NCBI RefSeq assembly: GCF_000429165.1
Contig: NZ_AUBI01000005.1
Coordinates: forward strand, 1-64,000
DNA: 64,000 nucleotides
Direction: 5' to 3'
DNA from: Acetobacter nitrogenifigens DSM 23921 = NBRC 105050
GTDB lineage: Bacteria > Pseudomonadota > Alphaproteobacteria > Acetobacterales > Acetobacteraceae
Part shown: positions 39,317 through 48,758 of the stretch, piece after piece
How positions within the stretch are numbered: the first letter of the stretch is position 1
How the letters are laid out: the number at the start of each line of letters is the position of its first letter
The notes under the pieces: generated by a model
The model's input: only the letters and a program-made list of their open reading frames with translations
Databases searched by the model: none
What the model was told of the DNA's origin: nothing
Program-made: the position numbers and the translations under genes

Positions 39317-40810
39317 TCAGCCATGAGTGGGCATGACGAACTCGGCGCCTGCGCGCACTCCGTCCGGCCAGCGTGTCGTAACCGCCTTCATGCGCGTGAA
39401 AAAGCGCACGCCCTCCGGTCCGTGCATGTGATGGTCTCCGAACAGGGAGTCGTTCCAGCCGCCGAAGGAATGGAACGCCATTGGAACGGGGATCGGCACA
39501 TTGACGCCGACCATTCCCGCCTTGACCCGATGGGTGAAGGCGCGGGCCGTATCGCCGTCCCTCGTGAAGATGGCGGCGCCATTGCCGAACGGACTGTCAT
39601 TCACCAACCGTAACGCTGTCTCGAAATCCGGCGCGCGCATAACGCAGAGAACCGGACCGAAGATTTCCTCCCGGTAGATCGTCATATCGGCTGTCACATT
39701 GTCGAAGAGAGTGCCGCCAATGAAAAATCCCTTTTCGTGGCCATGCACTGCATGGTCACGCCCATCCACGACGACGGTCGCTCCCTGCTCCGCCCCGCTG
39801 GCGACCAGACCGCTCACGCGCGCCAGATGTTGCCCGGTGACGAGCGGCCCCATTTCGTTGTCGTTGTTCGTCCCTTCGCCGATCCGAAGCGCCCGCACCT
39901 TGTCCGCCAGCCCGGCGACCAGGCTGTCTGCGACTGGCCCCACCGCCACCGCGACGGAAATCGCCATGCAGCGTTCGCCCGCCGATCCGTACGCCGCGCC
40001 GATCAACGCATCGATCGTCTTGTCGAGATCGCAATCGGGCATGACGATGGCGTGGTTTTTCGCGCCGCCCAACGCCTGCACCCGCTTGCCATGCGCTGTT
40101 CCGGTCGCATAGACGTGCTTGGCGATCGGCGTCGATCCTACGAAACTGACGGCCTGAATATCGGGGTGAACGAGGATGGCGTTAACCATGTCCTTGTCGC
40201 CCTGCACCACCTGAAACACGCCGTCGGGAAGACCGGCTTCCTTGAAAACATCAGCAAGGAGAACCGCCGCCGACGGATCGCGCTCGGACGGCTTCAGAAT
40301 AAAGCAGTTGCCTGTGGCGATAGCCATCGGCGCCATCCACAGCGGCACCATCACCGGAAAATTGAACGGCGTAATTCCCGCGACCACGCCCAGAGGCTGG
40401 CGCATGGTATGAGCGTCAATGCCGCGTCCGACCTGCTCCGTGAACTCGCCTTTCAACAACTCCGGCGCTCCAGTCGCGAACTCCACGACTTCGAGGCCTC
40501 GCGTGATCTCTCCCTTGGCGTCGGACAGGATCTTTCCGTGTTCGGCGGTGATGATCGCCGCAAATTCGTCCGCGCGGGCCTCCAGCATGTCGCGGACACG
40601 GAAGAGGATGCGGGCGCGCGTAAGCGGAGGCGTTTCAGCCCATTTCGGGAAGACGGCCTTCGCCGCCGTCACTGCCGCCTCCAGATCCTCCTTCGCGCCA
40701 AGAACGACATGCCGCGCGACGACACCCGTCGCCGGGTTAAAAACGTCGGCCCGCCGCGAGCCAACGCCTTCAGTCTTCCGACCTGCGATCACATGGGGAA
40801 TTATGCTCAT
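39317..40810 (-). CDS. mmsA: CoA-acylating (methyl)malonate-semialdehyde dehydrogenase
   Basis: A 497-residue aldehyde dehydrogenase of the MmsA/IolA group that turns malonate or methylmalonate semialdehyde plus CoA into acetyl- or propionyl-CoA. The catalytic Cys is in GSAGERCMAISVAV, preceded by FVGSTPIAKHVY. The ATG at 40810, MSIIPHVIAG, was chosen over 40864 for its ribosome site (GAGAGG) and family length. Next to preTA it fits the last step of uracil and thymine breakdown, after beta-alanine is transaminated. Confidence 0.95.
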   Translation of the reverse strand: MSIIPHVIAGRKTEGVGSRRADVFNPATGVVARHVVLGAKEDLEAAVTAAKAVFPKWAETPPLTRARILFRVRDMLEARADEFAAIITAEHGKILSDAKGEITRGLEVVEFATGAPELLKGEFTEQVGRGIDAHTMRQPLGVVAGITPFNFPVMVPLWMAPMAIATGNCFILKPSERDPSAAVLLADVFKEAGLPDGVFQVVQGDKDMVNAILVHPDIQAVSFVGSTPIAKHVYATGTAHGKRVQALGGAKNHAIVMPDCDLDKTIDALIGAAYGSAGERCMAISVAVAVGPVADSLVAGLADKVRALRIGEGTNNDNEMGPLVTGQHLARVSGLVASGAEQGATVVVDGRDHAVHGHEKGFFIGGTLFDNVTADMTIYREEIFGPVLCVMRAPDFETALRLVNDSPFGNGAAIFTRDGDTARAFTHRVKAGMVGVNVPIPVPMAFHSFGGWNDSLFGDHHMHGPEGVRFFTRMKAVTTRWPDGVRAGAEFVMPTHG

Positions 40811-41006
40811 AGGGCCTCTCCTGTGTTTGCATCGACGCCCGAACGTCGTAACAACAGACGACATTCGGCGTTTTCGAGATCAGTAATTTTCGCGCATATC
40901 AAAACATTATCGCATCGCGCCGCATGACGAAATTTCATCTACGTCCGCCATATCGTTACGCCTGTCTAGCGTCAGGCTCGATACAGGCGACCTCCCCTTG
41001 AAGCCA

Positions 41007-42395
41007 TCATGCCGGGTGTTCAAAAGACGCTTCGGGCCCGGAGGAGGCCGCTGCATCCGATATGGGCGCAGCTACCCTGCGCGCGCCTGCCCCGCGCGGC
41101 AAGGTTTCCGGCACGAACAGCAGCGTCACGACGAAGCCTATGGCGCAAACTGCCATCGGATAGAGCAGTCCGGCATAAAGATTTCCTGTCCGGCTCATGA
41201 GACTCAGTGATATCAACGGAAGAAATCCGCCGAAGACGCCATTGCCGATATGGTACGGAATTGAAATCGAGGTATAGCGCACATTGGCGGGGAAGCATTC
41301 GACAATGAACGCCCCATATGGCCCATAGATCAACGCCGCAATCACGACCAGCACGAAAACGCAAGCGGCAGCAGGCACGAAAGCGACGCCGTCAGAAAGG
41401 ACAGACGCCCGCAAACCGGCGAACAGCGGAATGTACAGCACAACCGCTGCGGCCATACCGGCAAGCGAGAGTTTCTTTCGTCCCACCCGGTCAGACAGAC
41501 GGCCAAAGATTACGAAGAACGGCAACCCGAGCAACGAGCCTACTGCAATGGCGAGCGTCGCCGGGAGAAAGGCCACGTGCAATGCACTCTGGAGAAAATA
41601 CAGGGCGTAAAACTGCGCCGTGTAGAAGGTCACCGCCTGAGCACAGGCCACTCCGAAAAGAAAGAAAACGATCCGCCTGGCGTTTCCGGGAATGGTGAAT
41701 GCGTCCCTGACTGGAGATTTCGACAATTTGTGCGATTTTTGCATCTCCACGAACACCGGAGATTCCGACAGACGCAGGCGTATCCGGACGGAAACCGCCA
41801 CCAAAACGATCGAAAGGAGAAAAGGAACCCGCCATCCCCAGGAACCGAAAGCCGCCTCGCCCAGACCAATCCGTAACGCCAGCACCATGCCCAGAGACAG
41901 GATGAATCCGCCGGACGCCATAGCCTGAATATAGCTTGCCCATTTTCCGCGCTCTTCGGGCGGCGCGTGTTCCGCGACATATGTCGCGGCGCCGCCGTAT
42001 TCGCCGCCAAGCGCCAGCCCCTGAATGATCCGCAGCAGGATCAGCAAAACAGGTGCCAGATACCCGGCGACTGCGTACGTAGGGAGAAACCCTATCGCTG
42101 CAGTCGAACAGCCCATAATCAACAGCGTGGTGAGGAACGTGGCTTTTCGCCCTAGCCGATCCCCCATATGTCCAAAGACCAGACTGCCGAGCGGTCGGAC
42201 AGCAAACCCTGTGGCGAAGGTCGCGACGCTGATCAGCGTCGCTGCGACGCCCTCTCCCGGCGGGTAGAACAGTTTTGCAAAAAATATCGCCAGACTGCCG
42301 TAAAGAAAGAAATCATACCATTCGATGACCGTGCCGACGCTCGACGCCAGAACAAGTCCGGCCATACTGCGCGACGATTGATCTGCATTCTGCAT
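41007..42395 (-). CDS. MFS transporter, metabolite:proton symporter family
   Basis: A 462-residue twelve-helix transporter of the MHS (ShiA/ProP/KgtP-like) family. The start SSVGTVIEWYDFFLYG is the family hallmark, with GHMGDRLGRK in the first cytoplasmic loop and RIIQGLALGGEYGGAATYV in helix 4-5. It probably imports an organic acid or zwitterion with protons; its place between mmsA and an Fe-alcohol dehydrogenase suggests a small carboxylate. It begins 25 bases after the dehydrogenase gene, so the two are likely co-transcribed. Confidence 0.92.
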   Translation of the reverse strand: MQNADQSSRSMAGLVLASSVGTVIEWYDFFLYGSLAIFFAKLFYPPGEGVAATLISVATFATGFAVRPLGSLVFGHMGDRLGRKATFLTTLLIMGCSTAAIGFLPTYAVAGYLAPVLLILLRIIQGLALGGEYGGAATYVAEHAPPEERGKWASYIQAMASGGFILSLGMVLALRIGLGEAAFGSWGWRVPFLLSIVLVAVSVRIRLRLSESPVFVEMQKSHKLSKSPVRDAFTIPGNARRIVFFLFGVACAQAVTFYTAQFYALYFLQSALHVAFLPATLAIAVGSLLGLPFFVIFGRLSDRVGRKKLSLAGMAAAVVLYIPLFAGLRASVLSDGVAFVPAAACVFVLVVIAALIYGPYGAFIVECFPANVRYTSISIPYHIGNGVFGGFLPLISLSLMSRTGNLYAGLLYPMAVCAIGFVVTLLFVPETLPRGAGARRVAAPISDAAASSGPEASFEHPA

Positions 42396-42419
42396 GACGG
42401 CCTCCGTCGCCGATCCGTT

Positions 42420-43577
42420 TCAACCCCAGACGACACGATAGAGAGCGACGATCTCCTCCGCAGTCGGTATGCGCGGGTTGTTGGCGGGCGAGCCCGAAGC
42501 GAGCGCCTGCTCGGCCATCAGCGGCAACAGGTTGTCCCAACGGGCGGCGTCCAGGCCGAAAGTTTTCGGGCTGGGCACGCCGATTTCATCGTTTCGCGCA
42601 CGCAGCGCCGCGACAAGAGCGTCGCCCGCCTCGACATCCGGCGCACGCGCCGACGCCACACCCAGGAGTCGCGCACAGGTTGCATAACGCGCCGGAGCGC
42701 CCGGCAGGGACCAGGCCGTGATTTCCGGCAGCAACATCGCGTTGGAAAGTCCGTGCGCCACGTGAAAATGCGCTCCGATCGGGCGACTCATACCGTGGAC
42801 AAGCGCCACTGACGCGTTGGAAAACGCCATCCCCGCCTCGAAGGCGCCCTGCATCACCGCGGCGCGCGCCTCCCTGTTCGCAGGTTCCCGGCAGGCGGTC
42901 GGAAGATGCTCCCATATGCGCGTCATGGCGGTCAGCGCCAGAGCGTCCGTGAAGGGGTTCGCCCGACGCGACACATAAGCTTCCAAAGCGTGTGTGAACG
43001 CGTCAGTACCCGTGTCGGCAGTCAGTCGCAGCGGCATGGACAGCGTCAGCTCATAATCGACGATAGCGATGCGGGGCTGATACGCAGCCCCCATGCAGAG
43101 CATCTTCTCGTCCGTCGCCTCGTCAGTGATCACGGTGACGCGCGTGGCCTCGGAGCCCGTTCCCGCCGTGGTCGGAATCGCGATGATGGGAAGACCGGGC
43201 TCGTCCTGCACATACGGAGCCTTCAGGGCCGCAGGCGTCGTGTCGTGAACAGCGAGAACCGCCACCATTTTCGCCGTATCTATCGGGCTGCCCCCGCCCA
43301 GGCCGATGACACAGTCGTGACGGCCTTCTTTCAGAGCCGCCAATGCAGCGTTGACCGATACGACCGTAGGATCCGGCACGGCGTCAGCGAAGGCTCGTGC
43401 GTCGAAGCCTTCCCCGAGAAGCAGGTTTTTGACCCGCTCAAGCAAGCCTGACGACGCCATGAAGCGGTCGGTGACGATAAATGGCGCTTTCAAACCGGCC
43501 AGCGCCAGCGCAGCGGGTAGCTCGTCCAGCGCTCCGCCGCCGAGACGCACGAAAGAAGGAAGGTATAACGCCGTCAT
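42420..43577 (-). CDS. iron-containing alcohol dehydrogenase
   Basis: A 385-residue group III alcohol dehydrogenase. The NAD(P) loop GLGGGSPIDTAK, PTTAGTGSEATRV and the metal-binding VHGMSRPIGAHFHVAHGLSNAMLLPE are clear, with His residues for the divalent metal. The substrate is open: 3-hydroxypropionate, 4-hydroxybutyrate or a simple alcohol would fit the neighbouring semialdehyde genes. It is transcribed away from the LysR gene at 43861, which is its likely regulator. Its leader holds two overlapping hairpins. Confidence 0.93.
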   Translation of the reverse strand: MTALYLPSFVRLGGGALDELPAALALAGLKAPFIVTDRFMASSGLLERVKNLLLGEGFDARAFADAVPDPTVVSVNAALAALKEGRHDCVIGLGGGSPIDTAKMVAVLAVHDTTPAALKAPYVQDEPGLPIIAIPTTAGTGSEATRVTVITDEATDEKMLCMGAAYQPRIAIVDYELTLSMPLRLTADTGTDAFTHALEAYVSRRANPFTDALALTAMTRIWEHLPTACREPANREARAAVMQGAFEAGMAFSNASVALVHGMSRPIGAHFHVAHGLSNAMLLPEITAWSLPGAPARYATCARLLGVASARAPDVEAGDALVAALRARNDEIGVPSPKTFGLDAARWDNLLPLMAEQALASGSPANNPRIPTAEEIVALYRVVWG

Positions 43578-43585
43578 CGGGCATT

Positions 43586-43620
43586 CCCTTTCAGGAAAGG
43601 GGGCGGGACAGACCCGCCCC
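43586..43620 (-). promoter_or_regulatory. overlapping hairpins in the Fe-alcohol dehydrogenase leader
   Basis: Two hairpins share bases: CCCTTTC/GAAAGGG (about 43587-43602) and GGGGCGGG/CCCGCCCC (43600-43620). On the minus strand the first covers the AAAGGGA that would serve as the ribosome site of the dehydrogenase gene. This could be a translational control element or simply a stable leader; no ligand is known. Confidence 0.35.
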
Positions 43621-43860
43621 TTTCTTCTCGTTATTGTTGCGTCCCGCTTAGCGTCGCAGCGCTCTCGGTAAAATTAGGCGATTTCGCCCATGGGCCGTGC
43701 AAATCTGCACAGGTCGTTCCCAAGGCCGAGGAGGCGATATGGCTTTGTTAGCCAAAAACCGGCGTTACCTGCCGGAAAACCTGCCCCAGACCTTTTCGCG
43801 GAGCGCCTGCTTGCGTCGTCACGGGAAGAAGCATAATGCCGGGGCGCTCGCGGAGCGTTG

Positions 43861-44766
43861 ATGACGATGAAGCGCGGTCTGGACTGGCGAGACCTTCAAT
43901 ATTTCCACGCGGTCGCCCGCGCGGGTTCGCTCTCTGTGGCGGGCAGAACCCTCGGCGTCGACCACGCTACGGTTGGAAGGCACATTCAGTCTCTTGAGCA
44001 GGCCATGGGCGTCAGCCTGTTCGAGCGCCATCTACGCGGCTACGCACTGACGCGCCATGGCGAGCGTCTTCTGGCTTCGGTCGAGGCGATGAACCGTGAG
44101 GCCGGACGGCTGGCTGAAAACGCTCCGGCTGGCGGATTATCCGGAACAGTCAGGATCAGCGCGCTGGAGGGAATCGGTAATTTCTTTCTCGCCTCCAGAA
44201 TCGGCAAACTTATCGAAGGCAATCCTCATCTGACCGTTGAAATGGTGACGATCCAGCAGATCGTCACCCTGTCGCGGCATCAGGCCGACATCCTCATCAC
44301 CCTTCATGTGCCGCCCGGCGAACGCTTCTCTGCGACGCCGCTCACAGATTACCGGCTCTTCGTCTACGGCTCTCCCGATTACATCGCGCGCAATCCGCCG
44401 ATCCGCACTACGGCGGACCTCGCGCATCACGTGTTCGCCGGATATGTCGATGAACTGCTGTTCACGCGCGGGCTGGATTATCTGGAGGAACTCGGCGTGC
44501 CGCTGAAATCGGTGCGTATCCAGAATTCCAGCCTTCATGCACAGATGGAAGCCGCATGTTCGGGGATATGTCTGGCCGTCCTGCCCGCCTTCATCGCGGC
44601 GGAACGCCCGTCACTCGTAAGAATTTTACCAGGTGACGCCGCGCTGACGCGCACCTACTGGCTGATTACTCGCTCAAGAGAGCAGGACGCCCCGCGCATC
44701 CGCCGTATTTGCGAGCTCCTGCGCGCAGAAGTAGAAGCAGCGCGCGCAGTGTTTCTCGGGGAGTAA
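43861..44766 (+). CDS. LysR-family transcriptional regulator
   Basis: A 301-residue LysR regulator. The helix-turn-helix covers residues 6-65 (RDLQYFHAVARAGSLSVAGR, then HATVGRHIQSLEQAMGVSLF and the wing GYALTRHGE). The WRDLQYF start and the HATVGRHI recognition helix are typical of a LysR group controlling alcohol or aldehyde genes, often those beside them. It is divergent from the Fe-alcohol dehydrogenase and MFS genes. The effector is unknown. Confidence 0.93.
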   Translation: MTMKRGLDWRDLQYFHAVARAGSLSVAGRTLGVDHATVGRHIQSLEQAMGVSLFERHLRGYALTRHGERLLASVEAMNREAGRLAENAPAGGLSGTVRISALEGIGNFFLASRIGKLIEGNPHLTVEMVTIQQIVTLSRHQADILITLHVPPGERFSATPLTDYRLFVYGSPDYIARNPPIRTTADLAHHVFAGYVDELLFTRGLDYLEELGVPLKSVRIQNSSLHAQMEAACSGICLAVLPAFIAAERPSLVRILPGDAALTRTYWLITRSREQDAPRIRRICELLRAEVEAARAVFLGE

Positions 44767-44932
44767 GCCATACGACTACTCTGGTTGCGTTCGGTAAACA
44801 GCGTTGTCCATAGGCCGCTTCGTTCCAATGAACATGCCGACCAGACCATAACGCCGGAGACCGTCCGCACCGAACGAAGACGGTCGACGCCGAGGAGGCA
44901 TCCGGCCTCGGTGCACTCCCCCGCTCCAGAGT

Positions 44933-45079
44933 TCAGTGAGGCACCAGCAAGCGCAGCAGCGTCGCAAGGCTTATGAACGCAACCGTGCTTGCCGCCCAGA
45001 TCGCCACGAACCAGCCGAACCGGCGAATGAAGCCACGCGGCGCGGCGCCGTCCCTGTAATGCAGGTCAGTGATGGACAT
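44933..45079 (-). CDS. DUF2474 small subunit of the bd-type oxidase
   Basis: A 48-residue protein beginning MSITDLHYRDGAAPRGFIRR, with one membrane helix (FGWFVAIWAASTVAFISLA) and ending LLVPH. It matches the DUF2474 type of small protein found at the end of cyanide-insensitive oxidase operons, comparable to CydX. Its ATG lies inside the cydB end (14-base overlap), so translation is coupled. It probably stabilises the oxidase. Confidence 0.85.
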   Translation of the reverse strand: MSITDLHYRDGAAPRGFIRRFGWFVAIWAASTVAFISLATLLRLLVPH

Positions 45080-46088
45080 CGGCTTCCGTCACCTTTCCAC
45101 GAAACACATGATAGGAATAGACTGAATAAATAAGAATAATCGGCAGAAGCACAGCCGTTCCCACAAGCTGAAACAACTGGCTGGACGGCGGGGAAGACAC
45201 GTTCCACAGCGTCAGCGTCGGCGGCACGGCGTAGGGCCAAACAGTGATGGCGAGGCCGGAGAGGCAGAGAAAAAACCAGCCCAGCACACACAGGAACGGC
45301 GTCCGAGAATGCGCGCGTCGCAGGCCCATAAGAAACAGCGCCCCCAAAGCGACGACAAGAACCGGAACAGGCGCGACATAAAGAACGTTCGGCCAGGCCG
45401 TCCACCGTGTGAGATATGGCGCGTGCAGCATCGGCGTCCAGAAGCTGACCGCCACGATGGCGACGAACAGGCAGGCCGCGAGCGCCGGAGCCAATTTCCG
45501 GACGAAGATTTCCAGGTCTCCCGAGGTGCGCCAGATCAGCCAGGTTGCGCCGAGCAGGGTGTAACCGCACACGACAGACAGGCCACACAGCACGCTGAAC
45601 GGGGTCAGCCAGTCCAGCGGACCGCCTGCGAACGCGCCATCATTCGACACCGTGACGCCCTGTATGACGCCAGCAAGAATGCAGCCCTGACAGAAAGCGG
45701 CAACGCCGGATCCGGCCATGAATCCGATATCCCACAGCGCAGCGCGCCCACCATCTCGCGTCAGAATACGAAACTCGAAGGAAACACCACGAAAAATCAA
45801 CGCCAGAAGCATAAGGACGATCGGCAGATACAGCGCAGGCAACAGCGTTGCGTATGCGCCCGGAAAAACGCCGTAAAGCACAGCGCCGCCCAAGACCATC
45901 CACGTCTCGTTGCCATCCCATACCGGCGCAATGGTCTGCACCATCACGTCGCGTCGCAGCCTGTCGCGCTCCACAGCAAAAAGAATGCCAATCCCGAGAT
46001 CGAAACCATCAAGGATCACGTAGATCATGATGGCGGAACCAAGAATGCATGCCCAGACAACGGGAAGCCAGTATGCGAGTCCAGTCAT
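45066..46088 (-). CDS. cydB: cytochrome bd-type quinol oxidase subunit II
   Basis: A 340-residue membrane subunit with eight to nine helices, starting LAYWLPVVWACILGSAIMIYVILDGFDLGIG, which is the family signature region. PVWDGNETWMVLGGAVLYGVFPGAY is also typical. With CydA it reduces oxygen to water using ubiquinol without pumping protons. The ATG at 46088 is four bases after the cydA stop. Relatives in acetic acid bacteria are called CioB and are cyanide-tolerant. Confidence 0.95.
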   Translation of the reverse strand: MTGLAYWLPVVWACILGSAIMIYVILDGFDLGIGILFAVERDRLRRDVMVQTIAPVWDGNETWMVLGGAVLYGVFPGAYATLLPALYLPIVLMLLALIFRGVSFEFRILTRDGGRAALWDIGFMAGSGVAAFCQGCILAGVIQGVTVSNDGAFAGGPLDWLTPFSVLCGLSVVCGYTLLGATWLIWRTSGDLEIFVRKLAPALAACLFVAIVAVSFWTPMLHAPYLTRWTAWPNVLYVAPVPVLVVALGALFLMGLRRAHSRTPFLCVLGWFFLCLSGLAITVWPYAVPPTLTLWNVSSPPSSQLFQLVGTAVLLPIILIYSVYSYHVFRGKVTEADVHH

Positions 46089-46092
46089 GACC

Positions 46093-47529
46093 TTACACTC
46101 CGTCGTCGGTAACGGCGCGGACTGCCGCCGATTGAGCTCGTCCGCCCAGAATTTCACCCGCCGGCGTTTCGCTGGCGTCATGCTCTCCGACTTCCGGAGC
46201 CCTGCTCAGTATCCGCATCAGAATTCCAAGGCCTGAACCGAAGACCAGAACATAGACAATCACGAACGCGGTCAGGGACAGCTCGATATTGGATAGAACT
46301 ATGGGCGACACGCTGTCTGTAGTCCGCAGCAAGCCGTAGACCGTCCAGGGCTGGCGGCCGACCTCTGTCGTCACCCACCCGCAAAGCAGCGCAATGAACC
46401 CCGCCGGAGCCATCGCGACCGCTGCGCGATGAAGAGCGGCGCTTTCATACAGACGCTTCCGCCAACGCATATACAGCGACCAGAAGCCCAGCCCGGCCAT
46501 CAGCACAGCAAGCGCGATCATGATGCGGAAGGAGAAAAACACGACAGGCGACGGCGGACGTTGATCGCGCGGAAAATCCTTCATCCCCGGCACCTTGCCG
46601 TCAATGCTGTGGGTAAGGATCAGCGAACCGACCAGGGGGATCCCTATCGCGTAATCAGTGTGCTCCGTCTTCATGTTGGGGATGCCGAACAGCAGTTCCG
46701 GCGCTCGACCTTCGGACACCCAGTCCCCTTCCATGGCCGCGATCTTCACCGGCTGATATTTCAGCGTGTTCAGTCCATGCGCATCGCCGACCAGCATCTG
46801 GACCGGCGCGACGATGGCGGCCATCCACATGGCCATGGAGAACATGACCTTCACCGGCTCCGTGACGGGAGCCCTCAGCCGCCGAGCGCGCAACATATGC
46901 CATGCGCCGGTTGCGCCGACCGCAAACGCGACAGACAGGAACGCGGCCAGACCCATATGCGCCAGCCGGAACGGAAATGACGGATTGAAAATAATCGCCA
47001 GCCAGTCAGCAGGCATGAAGCTTCCGGTCGCCGGGTCGATCGCATATCCCTGCGGAGTCTGCATCCAGGAATTCGAGGCCAGAATCCAGGTCATGGAAAT
47101 CAGGGTGCCAACGGAGACCAGACACGTAGCGGCAAAATGCAACCCTCGTCCGACCTTGTTCATGCCGAACAGCATGACGCCAAGGAACCCGGCTTCCAGG
47201 AAGAACGCCGTCATCACTTCGTAAGACAGAAGAACGCCTGTGATAGGACCGGCCTTGCGGGAGAATGGCGCCCAGTTGGTCCCGAATTCGTACGCCATGA
47301 CGAGCCCCGACACGACGCCCATGGCGAAAACGACGGAAAACGCCTTTACCCAATAGCGATAAAGATCAAGATAAACCGAACGGCCGGTTCGCAGCCATAG
47401 TCCCTCAAGGACCGCGAGATAAGCCGCCAGTCCGATCGAAAACGCGGGAAAGACGATATGCACGCCGACGGTGAAGGCGAATTGAAATCGAGCCAGCAAT
47501 AGCGCCAGATCGTGCGAACTTTGCAACAT
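46093..47529 (-). CDS. cydA: cytochrome bd-type quinol oxidase subunit I (CIO type)
   Basis: A 478-residue subunit carrying the b and d hemes. The heme ligand His in GVHIVFPAFSIGLAAYL is at residue 23, and NSWMQTPQGY and KIAAMEGDW in the quinol loop are present. The loop is short, as in cyanide-insensitive (CioA) oxidases rather than E. coli bd-I. It gives oxygen respiration under low oxygen or acid stress. It leads the cydA-cydB-DUF2474 operon; no cydDC genes are near. Confidence 0.95.
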   Translation of the reverse strand: MLQSSHDLALLLARFQFAFTVGVHIVFPAFSIGLAAYLAVLEGLWLRTGRSVYLDLYRYWVKAFSVVFAMGVVSGLVMAYEFGTNWAPFSRKAGPITGVLLSYEVMTAFFLEAGFLGVMLFGMNKVGRGLHFAATCLVSVGTLISMTWILASNSWMQTPQGYAIDPATGSFMPADWLAIIFNPSFPFRLAHMGLAAFLSVAFAVGATGAWHMLRARRLRAPVTEPVKVMFSMAMWMAAIVAPVQMLVGDAHGLNTLKYQPVKIAAMEGDWVSEGRAPELLFGIPNMKTEHTDYAIGIPLVGSLILTHSIDGKVPGMKDFPRDQRPPSPVVFFSFRIMIALAVLMAGLGFWSLYMRWRKRLYESAALHRAAVAMAPAGFIALLCGWVTTEVGRQPWTVYGLLRTTDSVSPIVLSNIELSLTAFVIVYVLVFGSGLGILMRILSRAPEVGEHDASETPAGEILGGRAQSAAVRAVTDDGV

Positions 47530-47990
47530 GACTTACTCTCCGCGTCCCAAAGGCGCATACCATGGGATAGCTGTCTGCGCGTTCAACGCACAGACAGCCG
47601 CTTACGTTTCACTGCACGGAAGACCGCTGCTATCGGCAGTCCTGTCGGCGCTGAAACTCTCCCAACTCCTAACGAACAAAAGAAAACCTGAGTGAAATCG
47701 CCAGAAACGCGTTTCTGGCGATTCTCGGCGCGTGTCACGCATCTTGCCGACCACGACGCACTATCCTGCCGCCGCACCTGAAACAGCGAACCAGACTTGA
47801 CCCGACGAAGCCAACCCTTACCTGACCAATCACTACTGTTTCGAAAAAACTGTAACTATTAACTAGGTATGTTCTAACAAAAAGACGTCACACTCGCCAG
47901 TCAGTATTGAAGTCTTTTTTCTCCCTCCACGCACCTGCGAAACGATGTCAGAATGATAACGGGAACAATTCGGCCGAGGAGTCGTCCGCC
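47530..47990. other. divergent promoter region upstream of cydA
   Basis: About 460 bases. 47820-47910 is AT-rich with ACTGTAACTATTAACTAGG and likely holds promoters for the genes on either side. I saw no FNR-type TTGAT-N4-ATCAA site and no gene. Confidence 0.45.
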
Positions 47991-48758
47991 GTGACGGAGC
48001 AAGAACAACATGCCCCTGAAGAGGTGGACGCACATGGTTGGCGTCCTGTGGCTTTGGGGCTCGATCTGCCGCCCGCTTCCGTCACTGGAGCACGGATCGG
48101 CGAGCAACGACTGGCGATCTGGCGGAATTCACATGGCGATGTGAGGGCCTCCGATGATCGGTGCCCGCATCGCGGCATGAGACTCAGCCTCGGCTTCGTG
48201 CGCGATGACATGCTGGCGTGCCTCTATCACGGCTGGCGCTTCGACGCCGAAGGTCGCTGCAGGACCATTCCTGCGCACCCCGGCCTCAAGCCTGCGGCGA
48301 CAATACGAACGACAACCTTCCCGACCATTGAAAGCGATGGACTGATCTGGTGCCGGGTCGACGGCGTGGAGCCGCCGGAATCACCACCCGCCCTGACGTC
48401 ACCCGCACACCCGACAACGCCCGTCCGCACAATCCGCATCGACGCGCCGACACGCAGCGTCTCACGCGCGCTCGGCATAAGCCCAGACGATCGGACCGCT
48501 CGGGTGAATCTGCCTATCCACGATATCGCCGATACGCCGGACGACAACGCCCCCACCCCGAGCGACGCCGCCGCGATGAGCGCGGTAACCGTGGTGGTCG
48601 TGCAGCACGCTGTCGGACGAGAAGAAACCCGGCTCTATGTCCTGATAGAAGGAGACGCACCAACGACGACGATTCAGCGTGCGTCCCGATGGGCAAGCTC
48701 ACTACGCGACAAGGTGGAGCGGGAACATAAAGACGCTATCGTGGTCGAACATGTCTGA
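47991..48758 (+). CDS. Rieske 2Fe-2S protein (short oxygenase-like)
   Basis: A 255-residue protein whose residues 15-115 form a Rieske domain. The ligands are Cys and His in CPHRGMRLSLG and Cys and His in CLYHGWRFDAEG. This form matches the N-terminal domain of ring-hydroxylating oxygenases such as vanillate demethylase. Full-length oxygenases are 340-450 residues with a mononuclear iron site; here the C-terminal part is short and I see no 2-His-1-carboxylate motif. It may act only in electron transfer. The GTG at 47991 is supported by GAGGAG upstream. It overlaps the GST gene by eight bases. Confidence 0.8.
   Translation: MTEQEQHAPEEVDAHGWRPVALGLDLPPASVTGARIGEQRLAIWRNSHGDVRASDDRCPHRGMRLSLGFVRDDMLACLYHGWRFDAEGRCRTIPAHPGLKPAATIRTTTFPTIESDGLIWCRVDGVEPPESPPALTSPAHPTTPVRTIRIDAPTRSVSRALGISPDDRTARVNLPIHDIADTPDDNAPTPSDAAAMSAVTVVVVQHAVGREETRLYVLIEGDAPTTTIQRASRWASSLRDKVEREHKDAIVVEHV

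Noticed and set aside
37896..39326. 476-codon open frame on the plus strand
   Set aside because: It mirrors preT, whose Fe-S, FAD and NAD(P)H motifs are unmistakable; the mirror frame is rich in Arg and His without domains.
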